NCBI GenBank assembly: GCA_904066235.2 | Contig: CAJFCV020000001.1 | Span: forward strand, 3,348,001-3,412,000 | Direction: 5' to 3' | DNA: 64,000 bases | Source of the DNA: Bursaphelenchus xylophilus | Lineage: Eukaryota; Nematoda; Chromadorea; Rhabditida; Aphelenchoididae | Shown: positions 44,363-57,500 of the stretch, one piece after another | How positions within the stretch are numbered: the first letter of the stretch is position 1 | Layout of the letters: each line of letters opens with the position of its first letter | Made by a program: the position numbers and the translations under genes | Notes under the pieces: generated by a model | The model's database searches: none | What the model was told of the DNA's origin: nothing | Seen by the model: only the letters and a program-made list of their open reading frames with translations

Positions 44363-47300
44363 ATGGAAAAGCCTGCCGAGCAGTCATCCAGCGGCGCTTC
44401 CACTCAACGTGCGGGTTTTCGCAACGTGGAACGGCAGCATCAACAGACCCGGAAGTTGCAAATTGTGTTGGTAATGGATCGAAAGATGCCCAAATTTTCG
44501 AAACAACGGGAACAAGCGTGTGCCGATGTTGAGAAAGTCGCAAAAGCGTTGAAATGCAATCTACAGGTATGAAAAAATTCAATTCTAGTGTCATTTCTTG
44601 TCGAAAAATTCAAACTAAAGAATCATCGGCAGTCTTGGCATTCTGTTTCAAGCTTAATTTTGAATGGAATTTGGTATAAAATTGCGTGGAAAAAACGTCT
44701 TAAACTGATTCTGCAGCCTCAAAAACCATTTTAAACGCTTTTTAGAGTCTTGAAACAGAATGCCAAAAATGGCGGGAAAACATAAATTTAAATTTTTAGG
44801 CAAATTCAGATCCAAAATCACATAATTGGTGGTCTGTAAATTTTTTAAAACCTATTTAATTTAAAATATTAACTTTTTTCAATATTTCAACACGCTTTTT
44901 TCAGCTAATCGAGTTCGATCCGTTGGACTTCGGCGAAACCAAAACCTTGGACACATTTTACAACGCCGACGTGGCTCTGGTTGATTTCACAATGACCGGT
45001 CAAATTTCCAGCCTCTGTTATCATGTGGGAGTGCGCGAATCCATGGGTCAAATGTACAACATCATAATCATGTACATGTATGACGAGACAATGAATCAAC
45101 GGGTCGATCCATTGAAGGTAAAATACGACCTGTTAAATTTCGATTCTTTTGTTTTCAGACCACTCTAAATAATCTCCAACTTTTGGCCTACTTCCAAGGC
45201 AAGGATGGGACGTTACTCTGCGCCGACAAAACGTCCAACGGCTTCCGAGATTTCGATCCCAGAAATAGTGAACGGCAAGTTCATATTTTTAAAATGTTTC
45301 CGATGGAGACAACTCGTATTTTACCCAAAACTATTTTTTTTCAGATATCAAAATATGAAGTCGCGGGGTCTCCAGACATTCGCTGAAGCCGTTAAAACCG
45401 CACTGACGAATGTCCAAATCGAGGCAAATGCTCATGCCAAGGAGAAATTTTTGAGTGATCTGCGAAAAGTCCGGGAAATGGAGGACCCAAACGAAGCCAA
45501 CCAATTCTTGGAGAGAATGAGAAGCCGCTTGGACAATCCCGATGTCCTCAATCTGGACACTGTCTGTCAGATGTTGCTGAGCTATCGGTAAGCCGGGGTG
45601 ACTTTCTTTTTTCGATTTTTTTGGTGTTTTAAGGCCTTGCAACAGAATGCCAAAAATGGCGTAGCTGAGTTCTTTGAATTTTTTTCTTATTTGCTGTATA
45701 TTTCTGAACCTTTCATTACGAAACCTAGCGATGCGGAATGAATTAGCGCGTTTTACAGACCCATTTTTCAGTGACACCCAAAACTACGACGCGATGATCA
45801 ACTTGATCGAGGACCTCGAAAAGGTCAACCAGCATCAAATCGTTCACGCACAACCAGTCTGGTTTCTCTATGCATTCGCGTTGAATCGGCAAGTCCATCC
45901 AAAGCCTGGACGAACCCCCAAATTTAATTATTTTAGTCGAAATCAACCGGGAGATCGCGATAAATGCATCGACAATGTCCTCCAGATTATGGAGAAGTAC
46001 AAGGACACAGTTTCGCCGGATGTGATCTGTCTGGCGGGCCGTGTCTACAAAGACCGCTTCATTTCGTCCAATTACGAGGACAAAGAGGCCTTGGAGAAAG
46101 CGATCGAATGGTATCGAAAGGCGTTCAACGTCTCGCCTTTGGAGTATTCGGGAATCAACCTGACCACGATGCTGAGGGCGCGCGGAGAGCAATTCGAACA
46201 TAACGTCGAAATGCAACGAGTCGGTAAGGATATTTTAGCAACAACCCACGACTTATCAAAGCTCCTTTTCCCTAACTTTTTCCTCTATTTTCAGCGGTTG
46301 TTTTAAACTCCCTGCTCGGCCGAAAGGGCGCTCTGACCAACATGAACGAATATTGGGATGTGGCCACCTTCTTCGAGGTCTCGGTTCTGGCCGAGGACTA
46401 CAATAAGGCTTGTCAAGCGGCCGAGAAAATGGCCATGCTCAAACCGCCCACATGGTTTTTAAAGTCGACCATGGAGAATATCAAACTGATCAGCCGATGT
46501 GCCGCGTCCTGCTCGCCTATTGAAAAGGAGAAACAGACATTTGTATTTTGGACGGAGTTCTTCATGGAGGCTATCGAAGGGTTCTCGAATACCACGTCAA
46601 GATTCCCAGTGCTCATTCAGGAGGTGAACAAGGTAAAAATTTGACGTACTCCTCATGAATAACGTTAAAAAATCGGATTTGACCAAAAATAATATTATAA
46701 CTACTATTTCTAAGAAATTTTTTTAATTCTCTGGCTACTAGCAGCTCTTCTGACAGTTGAAACAGAATGCCAAAATGGCGGGAAATCCAGAATTCAAATT
46801 TTATACCAGAAATGAGCCCCGACCTGATGTCATTAGACTTTCAATAGAAAAATAAACTATTCCCAAGGCCAATACAATTCTATTCCGTCAACTTTTTCAG
46901 CAGTACACTCCCAGTTACATGACCATCAACGAGCACGACGTTATCCTGACCCATGTCCTGGAGCACAGTCAGAAGAAGTCACCGCCACCCGGAATCCATC
47001 GATGGGAGTTCAAGTGGAGCCAGATCAAAGCGTTTTCGGCGTCGAAACGGGATGACCGATCCATGTACATGTACGTGTATGAGAACTCGGACGACTTCAA
47101 CATCACTTTCCCATCGTCGGCGCATTGCAATGGGTAAGCGAGAGAAGAATGGCAATCCGGCCGGGCCGAAGTGGTTACCGGCCCTAGGCTTTTTCGAATT
47201 TACTCAATATGTTTAACAACAAACACATTCATTCACAGATATAAGTTTACTACCAAAATTGCAAAGATTTTTTTCCGGCCTCTACATATCTCGGTGAGAT

Positions 47301-50300
47301 TACATATACAGAATACACATAACAAGGGATTTTAAACATTTTTACCGAAAATCTCGGCCCAGCTCTCAAAAGTCTTCATGCTCGGCCGGGCTGGCTCGAT
47401 TCTGACCTCTAAGAGAGAGTGTAATCGCCGAGATTAAAAGACTAGAGATCAACTTTTCTTTACGCAAATTTTTGGGAGATCAAACCCAATAATAATCTTA
47501 TCTTACTCTAGGGCGCTCAGCAAAATGAGCGAGGCCGAAGATGGTGGTGGAGGAAAAGTATTGAATGATTGTGAAGCCGACAATCATATCGAGGTAAGTC
47601 AGGTCTCAAAATCGTACTACAACTTCCATAAATATACGATTGCACATATGAAACCCCTATTTTTAGTTCGAATACGAAGTCGACAACAATACCGGGGAAC
47701 GAGTTATTCTAGGACGCGGCACCTACGGGGTTGTCTACGCCGCTCGAGACGTGACCACCCAACGATCAATCGTCGTCAAAGAAGTCGAAGTCAAGAACGA
47801 GGAGGAGGTTCAGCCGCTCATGGAAGAGATTCAGCTCCATTCCACCCTATCTCACGACAACATCGTTCAGTATTTGGGATCGAAAGTTGAAAAACGCGAT
47901 CGTCGGAACGACGTGTTTTTAATCTTCATGGAACAGGTCCCGGGAGGATCGTTAAGCTCGCTTCTGCGCAGCAAATGGGGGCCGTTGGACTCGGAGCAGA
48001 CCTTGGCCATCTATGCGCGACAAATTTTGCAAGGAGTCAAATACTTGCATGATCAGAAGATTGTGCATAGAGACATCAAGGGAGAGAATGTTTTGGTGAA
48101 CACCTACAGTGGGCTCTGTAAAATTTCGGATTTCGGAACGTGCAAACGGCTGGCTGGACTGAATCCCGCTACTGACACGTTCAAAGGCAAGTTTTTTACA
48201 AAGGATAACCTTTTTCTGACCCTGCAACAGAATGCCAAAAACGGCGGGAAAACACAAAATTCAAATTTCCGCGCCAGTGGATGCTTATAACTATATGGAA
48301 AATCTTTAGGAACTCTCCAATACATGGCCCCTGAAGTCATCGACCACGGACAGCGAGGCTACGGCGCTCCAGCTGACATCTGGTCTTTCGGCTGTACGAT
48401 GATTGAAATGGCGACGGGAAAGCCGCCGTTCGTAGAACTCGGCCTTCCACAAGCTGCCATGTTCAAAGTCGGGATGTACAAGACTCATCCGCCAATCCCA
48501 GCACACTTGAGTGAGACTGCCACAAAGTTTATCAAACGGTAAGACAAATCTCATATTTTTCCCAATTTTTGCCATGGATAATATAAAAATAAATCTCTTT
48601 AAATTAACTAATTTTGATACTAAAACAAATTTAATATCTAACAATCGTATTTCAGATGCTTCGAGCCTGATCCGAACAAGCGTGCGACCGCTGCGGAGCT
48701 TCTCCAAGACACCTTTTTATTACAATTTATGCCTGCAACGTAAGTCGATCCTAATAAGATTAATCTCTTGGAGACGAGAGGCATCTGGTTTATTGGAAAT
48801 AGCTTAGGAAAGATGTTTGATCAGACGGAAATAAAATCTCTAAGCACGGAAACTATTTCCGGATTAAGCTAATACCACCGATATTGTGTCAAAATTTTTG
48901 TAATCGCCAGTCAATAATTTTAGCAAAAACTAGATCCTAGGACGAGCTTCACGCAAGATTTGTCTTTTTTGCGGTTATTTACCTCAAAAACGAAGCAGTT
49001 GTCTCTCAGAACACTAGGGTCAAGTGTTCCTTTCTTTCCAAAATTATCAAAAAAATCATATACGAGTAGAACCATATGATTTCTGACTATATTTATTATC
49101 TAATCAAGACTAAAAGCGAAGAGTTTAATATAGATAACGCCTTTCGTGTCTCAAATATAGTTTTAGATATTTTTTTTTGTTTTTCCCTTTTTTAACTGCC
49201 GATATTCGCTAAAGAAGTAAGGCAGATTTGAACTTGGGATAGAACGGAATAACTTATAATCTCATATCTTTGCAGTATTCACAAAGAAACCCCGATTTTT
49301 TCAAAAAAAATTATAGCATGACTAAAATGTTTTTTAATGCCTAAACATCCTTGTGAAATGGGCCGTTTTCAGAAACCTAACCTCGTATTTTTCAGCCAGC
49401 GCAACGCGAGTACCAAGAAACGAGTGGATGCGGGTCGCAACTTCCCCAGCAGTAAGTAGTCCCCGATCAAGTGCAAAATGTCCCCGTCTGCTTATCTCTA
49501 TTCTTCTGTCCCTCCTGTCCGCCGTACTTTCCCCTCCCTCCTTTCTTTCGTTGTGGTGCTCTTTTCGACGTGCGAAATTTTGCAGAGTTCCATCGTTCGG
49601 CCTCCCATATGAGTGGGATGATCTACAACCCGATGACGCTGAACCCGCGCAAGGATTCGCAGCAGTCCCACTCCGAGTGCAATGTGCCGAACAAGCTGGA
49701 GATCCCCAAGGACGCGCCGAGAACGCAGACATTGGGTATGGGACCACTACAGAAATATTATACTAGACCAAAGAAAAAGTCAAGTATAATATAAAAATCT
49801 AGAAATTTCTTGCCGAAACTAAGAAACTTGAGGTGTAAGTAGCTGCTGTAGGGCATGAAGTGCTACTAACAACCCAATTTTACGCTAATATGACAATTCC
49901 GGCAACAACTACTTTCAAGTGAAAAATTTCATTTTTAGTGTTTTACAGTGACGGACCACTTCACAATTTCTCCTAAAAACACTTCAATCACTATTTTTTG
50001 GGCTTAAAAATTCCTTACGAGGGCGCAAAAACATGAAATATCACAGTAAAAATTTGTATTTTTTGTGTACCAGCACGAAAATCCAAAACATTTCAAATTG
50101 ACGTACGTTGTTGAACTTTCAATTTTTCAATACTTTCGAGAGAATTTTCAAAAAGTCAGAGCTTTCGCCTCAAGGCGCTTAATGTGCGATTAGCCCGTTT
50201 TTCTTTAAATGTTACTCGTTGGTTTGCCGAGAGCTGCCTTGAACCCCATAAAACAAGGCCAAATGTGTCCCATTCATAGCTAGATAAGTGTTCCTCGTCG

Positions 50301-53300
50301 GTTCCCTGTACAACGAACGCAAAACAAAAAACATTTTTTTCGGTCCCTCCCATTCGTTGTACAGAAATGCGAATGTAATGAATATATTATGCATGGCAAT
50401 GTTATTCATCCCCCCTTTTCTTATTTCTAATGTCTTCTTTTCGCTTTCAGAAGTTGTGCAGCCCAAGAAGAACCGAAGCGAAAGTGAATCACACATTTTC
50501 GAACATGTGAATGAGGGTTTTTTGGCTACCACGACTGCGTCTTTGGCCAATCCCTCAAACCAAAAGTCGTACACAACAACCGCGACGAGCAAATTCCCGG
50601 CAAGCGGCAAAATCGAGCGGCAGAACTTGAGGCTAAAAATTGAACGACCACCAATGCAAACGAATGAATGCTCACCAGGTAAGAAATTTTATACTATGGT
50701 AATAGGCATGGTATACTATAACTAGCTAAAATCGTAGCAATATTTCGCAGTGAACCGAACGTATTATGAATTACCGTGACATGATGGGACCTTACAGACT
50801 TGAAAATAAAAGCTTTAGCTGCGTTCACGCTTAGGCGACATTTTATACGAAAAATTCTGAAAGTCAAAGTTTTTCGTATAAAATGTCGCCCAACTTGATA
50901 AAGCCAATACTGCTTTCTGATTTTGAATCATGACTCCTTAGGATGTTACCACCTTCAACGACAGCAATTACACCGCTATAAAACCCTTCATTTCAGGCTC
51001 CTTCACAGCGCCGGTTCAGCACGAATACGGCAATATCTTTGCCAACGCCCGATGCTCACTTCAAATCAACTCCTCTCTCCAAACCCAACACGAGAACGAA
51101 GAGATCCGTCCGAATCAGGTGCCAGCATCGGCATCACCCTCATTTTGCACCGTTCAACCGCCCTTCTTCGAAACCACCGCTTCGGTTTCCCTTCCAGGCA
51201 CAAACTTCCCAAATTCCCATCAATTTATGCATTTGACGTCGGCTACGGGCATGCAGAGTAAATTGACAGGAAACAGCGTGGTCTCACAGCCGCCTAGGTA
51301 AGAGTTTTGCGCGTGGAATTTTATATACTCTTCGAAAACTCGAAATTTTGATACTTCTAGAGTCTTCTCTACAAAATAACCGTTATTTTCAGTCCCCATG
51401 CTCATCACACGCCGCTGACAGCAAGTCCATCACTCTGTGACACCTCGCCGTTCCTTCAACTCCCTCAAACTGGCCTCAGTATTCCCGAAGAAAACTCTTT
51501 GGTAAATCGTTTCTTTACCCTCCAAAAAGATCATGAACGTCGTTCCACGTTGGCCTCCATGATGAAGGACAACGAAGACGAGATTCTGATCAAATGGATG
51601 GAGCATGTAGCTTCAGAAGTTCGCGATGATGAGCCGCTGAGGGTAAGCGTAATTTGAATAAAAATTGGGCAGGCTTTCTCAAATTTGCATGCAATTTTGA
51701 CTAATAATCTCGACTTCAGCTCACCAAAGACACACTTCGTCAAATCCTCACCGCCATTCGCCTATTCTTCGTTCCGTCCGACGATGAAAACCTTCAAACC
51801 GCCCTGAGTCAGCTCCAAAAAACGCATTCCGACTATGACCGGCCGCAGTTCGCGAAACAACTCACGGACGCACTGTGCGTCTTCCCGCAGGCTGTTCAGC
51901 CGCTTCTCAAGAATCAGGGCATCAAACCCCATTGGATGTTTACTTTGGATGATCTGATTCGAAGTGCAGTCCAGCAGGCGTTGAACTATTTCAAGCCCGA
52001 AGGTCCGCACAACTACTGGCCAATCGACGGAAGTCAGATACAAGGACTCGAACAGATGCAGAACCAGCCACAGAACTGCACAATAAGCTCAGGTAAGACG
52101 GTCATAAAAAAGGTTTGGAAAATATATTACAGTGGGGGAACCTGATCCAGTGGCAAAAAACGTACCATTTTGCATCCGGGAAATATCAAAAATGTGACAA
52201 AATGCTTCCTTCTCCACGTGAAAAAACTTTGTTTTGAAGGGTGCGCCCTTTTTCATCACAAAAAGAGCAGGCGCGCTTTTCAAATCTGAGTTTTTTCACT
52301 TGGAGAGGGAGGTAATTTGCCACATTTTTTGATACTTCCTGGATGCAAAATGGTACGTTTTTTGCCACTGGATCAGGTCCCCCAATGTACTCAAAGTATC
52401 AAGTGTAATATAAGTGATAAAAATCACAGGTTCAAGTCTAGAGTCAATTTCTATTACTTGCAACGGTTATAAGAGACCATAAGCAAGCTTTTTACTTCGT
52501 AATTTTTAGTTTAACTTTATAAAAAAACCCATTTTACCTCGTTTTTTAATTTCAGGTCACTGTCTAAGTCAGCACCAAGCTATGGCTCGTTCCCAACAAC
52601 TCATCTCATCCACTGTCAACACCCCAACCACAGACCTAGTCGAGCAACAGCGATTCACCGACCTCTCGCAGCAGCACCGCCTCTATTCCGAGAGTATTCA
52701 CAAGCTTTTGGAGGACCTAGTCCAAGTCGAACGGGAATACCGCGACCTCTTGGCGCACAACGTCAATGAAAAGCGGAGGTCGTTGGAAAGATTGGCGTTG
52801 AGTATGTCCGAAGTGGATTCGGGGATCCTGGCCGACGGCCGATCGCCTCTGGAGATGAAAAACGAAGCCGATTTGTTTGCGGCAGCAAGCCCAGTCATGG
52901 ATAATAACATCGACAAAGAGAAGCAGAATGGCGAAGACGAGCTAACGGTTTGGCTGGCGGAGTTGGGATGCGATGCGGAGAGTATTCAAAGGCTGATCAA
53001 TCAGCACTACACTAAGCAAGACCTCATCGAATTTGTCAGCAGAGAAGAGCTAATTCAGGCGGGAGTGCCGTAAGTTATTACAATATTTGGAGCTTCAGAA
53101 ACTCCGGGCCAAAAAATAATCACAAATCAACGTAGACCGTATTTTATTTTTAGTTTATAGCAGTTTGGAACCCTTTTCACAACCTTCCCTAAAACAGAAT
53201 GCCAAAAATGGCGGGAAAACTAAAATTTGAATTTTCAAGTTGCCAAATCCATCAAAATGACACAACTAGTAATAAATAAATTTTATTTTCAGCGGAGGAA

Positions 53301-53404
53301 CCTCCTGTCGTATTTGGCGAGCCATTCTTCGCCGGCGTTTGGACCCATCCCACAAAACCGAAGGTGATCATTTGGCCCGGAAATGTGCCAGATATCGGTC
53401 CTAA
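44363..53404 (+). CDS. nsy-1: ASK1-family MAP kinase kinase kinase (MAP3K5 homologue)
   Basis: Twenty exons: 44363-44566, 44905-45117, 45159-45274, 45345-45587, 45772-45888, 45937-46223, 46295-46632, 46901-47133, 47512-47593, 47667-48186, 48310-48538, 48656-48739, 49396-49451, 49586-49735, 50451-50678, 50997-51297, 51393-51642, 51720-52092, 52556-53069, 53293-53404; all phases fit, 1549 residues. N-terminal ASK signatures ([28 protein letters not shown]), central TPR-like region ([34 protein letters not shown]), PH-like part ([11 protein letters not shown]), kinase about 612-885 ([36 protein letters not shown]), coiled coil and a C-terminal SAM-like domain ([14 protein letters not shown]). 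It activates p38/JNK kinases in stress and neuronal signalling. Introns 3, 5 and 10 have GC donors. Confidence 0.96.
50834..50890. repeat. Perfect hairpin made of two GGCGACATTTTATACG motifs
   Basis: GGCGACATTTTATACGAAAA and its exact complement are separated by a loop of about 15 bases in nsy-1 intron 15. Single copies of the same word (CGTATAAAATGTC(A/G)C) occur elsewhere, suggesting they are half-elements. Confidence 0.75.
52130..52387. mobile_element. Tc1/mariner-type MITE, copy G
   Basis: CAGTGGGGGAACCTGATCC at the left and its near complement at the right, TA-flanked, in nsy-1 intron 18. The following 129 bases are the repeat shared with 35,066-35,195. Confidence 0.9.
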
Positions 53405-54007
53405 GCTCCGACTATCCACAACCGCACAATTTTTACTACATTAGGAGTCTTTGTCAGCTAGAAAACACGGTTCTTTCCGTCTATTTCGCTTCTCTTTGTG
53501 AAATTGTATATTACACATGGTATTTTTAGTCGTCCAAATAGTCTATTTCAAAAATTTCTACCCGCACTTTGTTACTACCTCTCTCTTTCAGCTGTTATTT
53601 CTACTACCGGTGTAGCTTCTCACTTCTTATTATTCTTTCTCCTTTCAAATATCAAACCTTATCCATGAAACTGATCTCCACTCTTTCTTCCCTCAAACTT
53701 CCATATTTTCACTTTTTCGTTCATCGAATTTTGAGTTCCCCAAGTTAAAACTAGTCTGTTTTCTAGCCTTTTTGCATAGGGACCCATTCTTTACTATTTA
53801 TTTTCTAACTTTGGGTCCCACCACGAAACCGTGAATTATCGTAATATCGAATTTTAGTCCTTGGAAACTCAAAATTTCGCCCATTTATGTATTGAAAAAC
53901 AAAAAATGAGATACCCCGATGCGCGTTCCTATATTGTTATATCATTTGATAAAAGTATATTATACCAGAGAATACCGAAAGGCACATGTATTATAACATA
54001 TTTGTGA

Positions 54008-54013
54008 AATAAA
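54008..54013 (+). terminator. Polyadenylation signal for nsy-1
   Basis: AATAAA about 600 bases after the stop codon, in an AT-rich 3' UTR without closer canonical signals that I could see. Confidence 0.45.
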
Positions 54014-54524
54014 TATTTCAGAATATTTTACTCGATATTAATATGTATTTTAGTATCCTTTCTGCTTACATTTTTTTAACTCACAAAACGACTTTACTGC
54101 ACAAAAGTCGCCAAAAAACCTCAAAAATAGCCATGGATAACATGAAAAGCCGGCCGAAAATTCAAATTCCAGCCAAAATAACTCTAAAACATTGTATTTT
54201 ACGGCCTGTTAAGCCCTTCTCAAACTAATTCCGGTCGTTTTGACCCCTAAAACATTATGCCAAAAATGGCGCGAAATTTTTTTTACAATTTTCCATAAAA
54301 ACCGCTACCCCAAACGCTCTAAAACGAGACTTCTGATACTTTCTTTACCAAAACAATCAAAAAATTCTTAAAATTTGCCACAAACTTACCTAAACCATTC
54401 ATTTTCACCAAGTACAATACAAAAAAAAACTCAAAATTTCCGTCCAAAATCTCTCAAGACTTCATTTATTTTCAACAAATAACATTGTAACTTATAAACA
54501 TCCTAATTCTTCACAGCGAGCCTA

Positions 54525-57500
54525 CTACCAATTCCGTTCGATGGGACTTTCCATCGGGTATCCATTCTCGTTTAGGACCAATTTTCCTTGCGTGAGAATG
54601 CTGGGGTTGGTCACCAATATGTCGTAATCTAAAAAGTTTGCCGTATTTTCCTACAGTGACTCAACTTTTACTCATTACGCCTTTTTTGGCACAATTTGGG
54701 GACTTGAAACGCAATGCCAAAAAAGGCGGAAATTCAAAAATTCATGTCAAAATCTGACCAGAAACCATTCTATCGGGTAAAATACGCATCAATTTGTTTC
54801 TTTTCTCACAATTACGACACTTCCAGACATCTATTAGATACCAAAACACAATGCCAAAAACCGTGCAAAATACTAAACTTGAATTTTCAAAGGGTTCACA
54901 AATACCTTTAACAGGCAAAATACGTTGCTTGATACTTTATGGGTAAAACACGCCGTTCAATCACTCATCTATCACTTTTTCAACCCTTGAAACACAATGC
55001 CAAAATTGGCGGGAATTCAAAACTCCCTCCAAAGACCCTCCCCAAATGTCCAAAACATAATTCCCAATCAAAATTACTTACAACTTTGCAGAATTTCCGT
55101 GTTAACTTGAGCCTTTCTCGACGCCTCATAACAGTAAAACATGGTCCATCCCAGCTGAGCCTCCGAAGTCCGCAGGCCAAGTGCGGCGGCTCTGGTGGAA
55201 CGGGCGATTGTCGCGACCATGCCCAACTGAGCTTCCAGGATGTCGGCCAATGCGGTTTGGGTGTAAAAGTCGGTCTTTAGTTCGGTCGCGTAGCGGACGC
55301 ACACCTTCTCCAAGGTCCGTTCCAGGCGCCACGTGGAGTATTCCAATTCGCGGCAAAACATCTGGAAATCAAGTAGGTTTATTTCTCATGCTCAAAAGCT
55401 CACTTCCAATGCGGGATCCGCACATTCGGCCAAGAAATGGATCGCTTTTGGATCTTTGTAATCCTGATGTTCAGTTGGGGTAAAGAAGACCCTTTTCGGC
55501 GTGAAATATTTACTCTTATTCAGCGGGGCCTTGGAATTTTTGACGTAAGAGTCGACCGTTGGGAGGGCGACTGCTCGGATCAGCGTGAGATCGGGTAGCT
55601 GGAATGGAATTTTTAAGTTTAACAAGGCTAAGTATAACATAATAAAAAACTCAAAAAAAAAGCTAGAGATACTTCTGAGAGCTTCTAAATTATACTAGGA
55701 TCACTTTTTCGGCATTTCCAACGATTTTGCCAACATTTCCAGCTCTTGAAACACAATGCCAAAAATAGCAAAAAGTAGAATTTTATTTCAAATTTTACCA
55801 AGATTTTTTCTAAACATGCTTTCCAAGTGTTAAAATACGTATTCTCAAATTCCTCTATCCATTCATAACCTTTTCCCAGTCATAGAACACCATGCCAAAT
55901 TTGGCGGGAAATCCAAAATTCAAATATCCGTCCCACAAAATCATTCCAACTATCTCAAACTTACCCCCAAACTCAGAACCGAGGTGATGTCCTTGATATG
56001 TTTGGCATAATCGAACGCTGTATCCACTGCGTCCAGACCAGCCACCTCACTGATGGACAATATGGCCTGCCGGAGTGTTTTGTTGGCCAAGCGCTGGGTA
56101 ATCATGTTCTCGATATCGTTCAAGGGGTAAAGCTTTTCGTCGGCCATTCCGGCCAGGTAATATACCATCGATTCGAGGACGAATAAGTCGACGGAAAGAT
56201 GGTTGATGGACGATTCAACTGATGGATTTTGAGCCAGAAGCGTGTTGCCAATGCGTCGTTTGTGCGCAAAATCGACTAGTGAGCCTTTAACGAGCATATT
56301 AGACAAGTTTAAGAGTATAATACAACTTTTCATATATTACCCATCATGAAGAATATCAATTTTTTGACCTTAAAACATCTTAGGAACCCCTATAAAAATC
56401 TGATTCTAGCTTTTTCAAGGGTACACAACCATTACCTAATTTTTCGGAGACAAAAATTGCCCAAAAACATCAAAATCAACATAGATAATATAATAAATAG
56501 GCATTCGCAGAAAATGTTAAATTTCAAAAAATTAACTGCTGAATATAACCTCACAACCTTTCCAAATCATCAAAGACTTACTGAGGACTCTTTTAACGCA
56601 TCCTATCGCCGCTGAAGCGTGATTGATCCGGTTTGCGGTCACATAATCATTGATCATGTCATGGGTATCAACAACGGAGCCGCAAATATCGTCCAAATTC
56701 ACTGGGACATCAACAAATTCAACATCGCTGACTGAAAACGTCCTCAATAAAACTCAATCAACATTGTTTCGTATCTAAAATCCAACAAAAAAGAGAAAAA
56801 AATCTTACACTCAACTCCATTGAGGCCTTGAGTCGTTTTCGGCTCGGAGATCTTGATTTTCCCAGATTTCTGTTCTTTAGGGACGATGTAACAGTAGAGT
56901 TCGGACTAAAAATCAAAAGATTATACAAAATTCAAAAAAAAATTATATTACACTAGGCAAGCGCAATAAAAACTTTTTGAAAATCAGCTTACAGTGTTTC
57001 CAAGTTCATTCCTAGCCACTACTAGGAAGTAGTCGGCATCTCTGGCATTCAACACATTCTGTTTCTTTCCATTTAGCAGACCATTTCGACCAGCTTCTTG
57101 AGTGACCTTGGAGTAGGTGGAAGTGGCGTTACTGAAAAGAATACTGGTGTAAACTAGCCAAATTTTATTTTGAAATACTCTACACTACCTGTACTGAACA
57201 TTGCAAACAAAAAGTCCCATATTTTCGACACAAATTATATTACACTAGATATCAATTTCAAAAATAGGTGCAACTCGTTTAAAAATAATTTTAAACTAAC
57301 GAAACTTTGCTTCAACCACTTTTTACAGATATCTATGACCAGAAAAAACAAAAATTCCTCCATTTTTCAAAAAAATTATATTACACTAGGTATGGTACTA
57401 GCAAAACACAATTTATACGTTCGAAACGTCTCCAAATCGTGCCAAACCAAAACTAAGAGGTAAAATACGACTACAGGGTCTTTCAAGAAATGTGCAGGAA

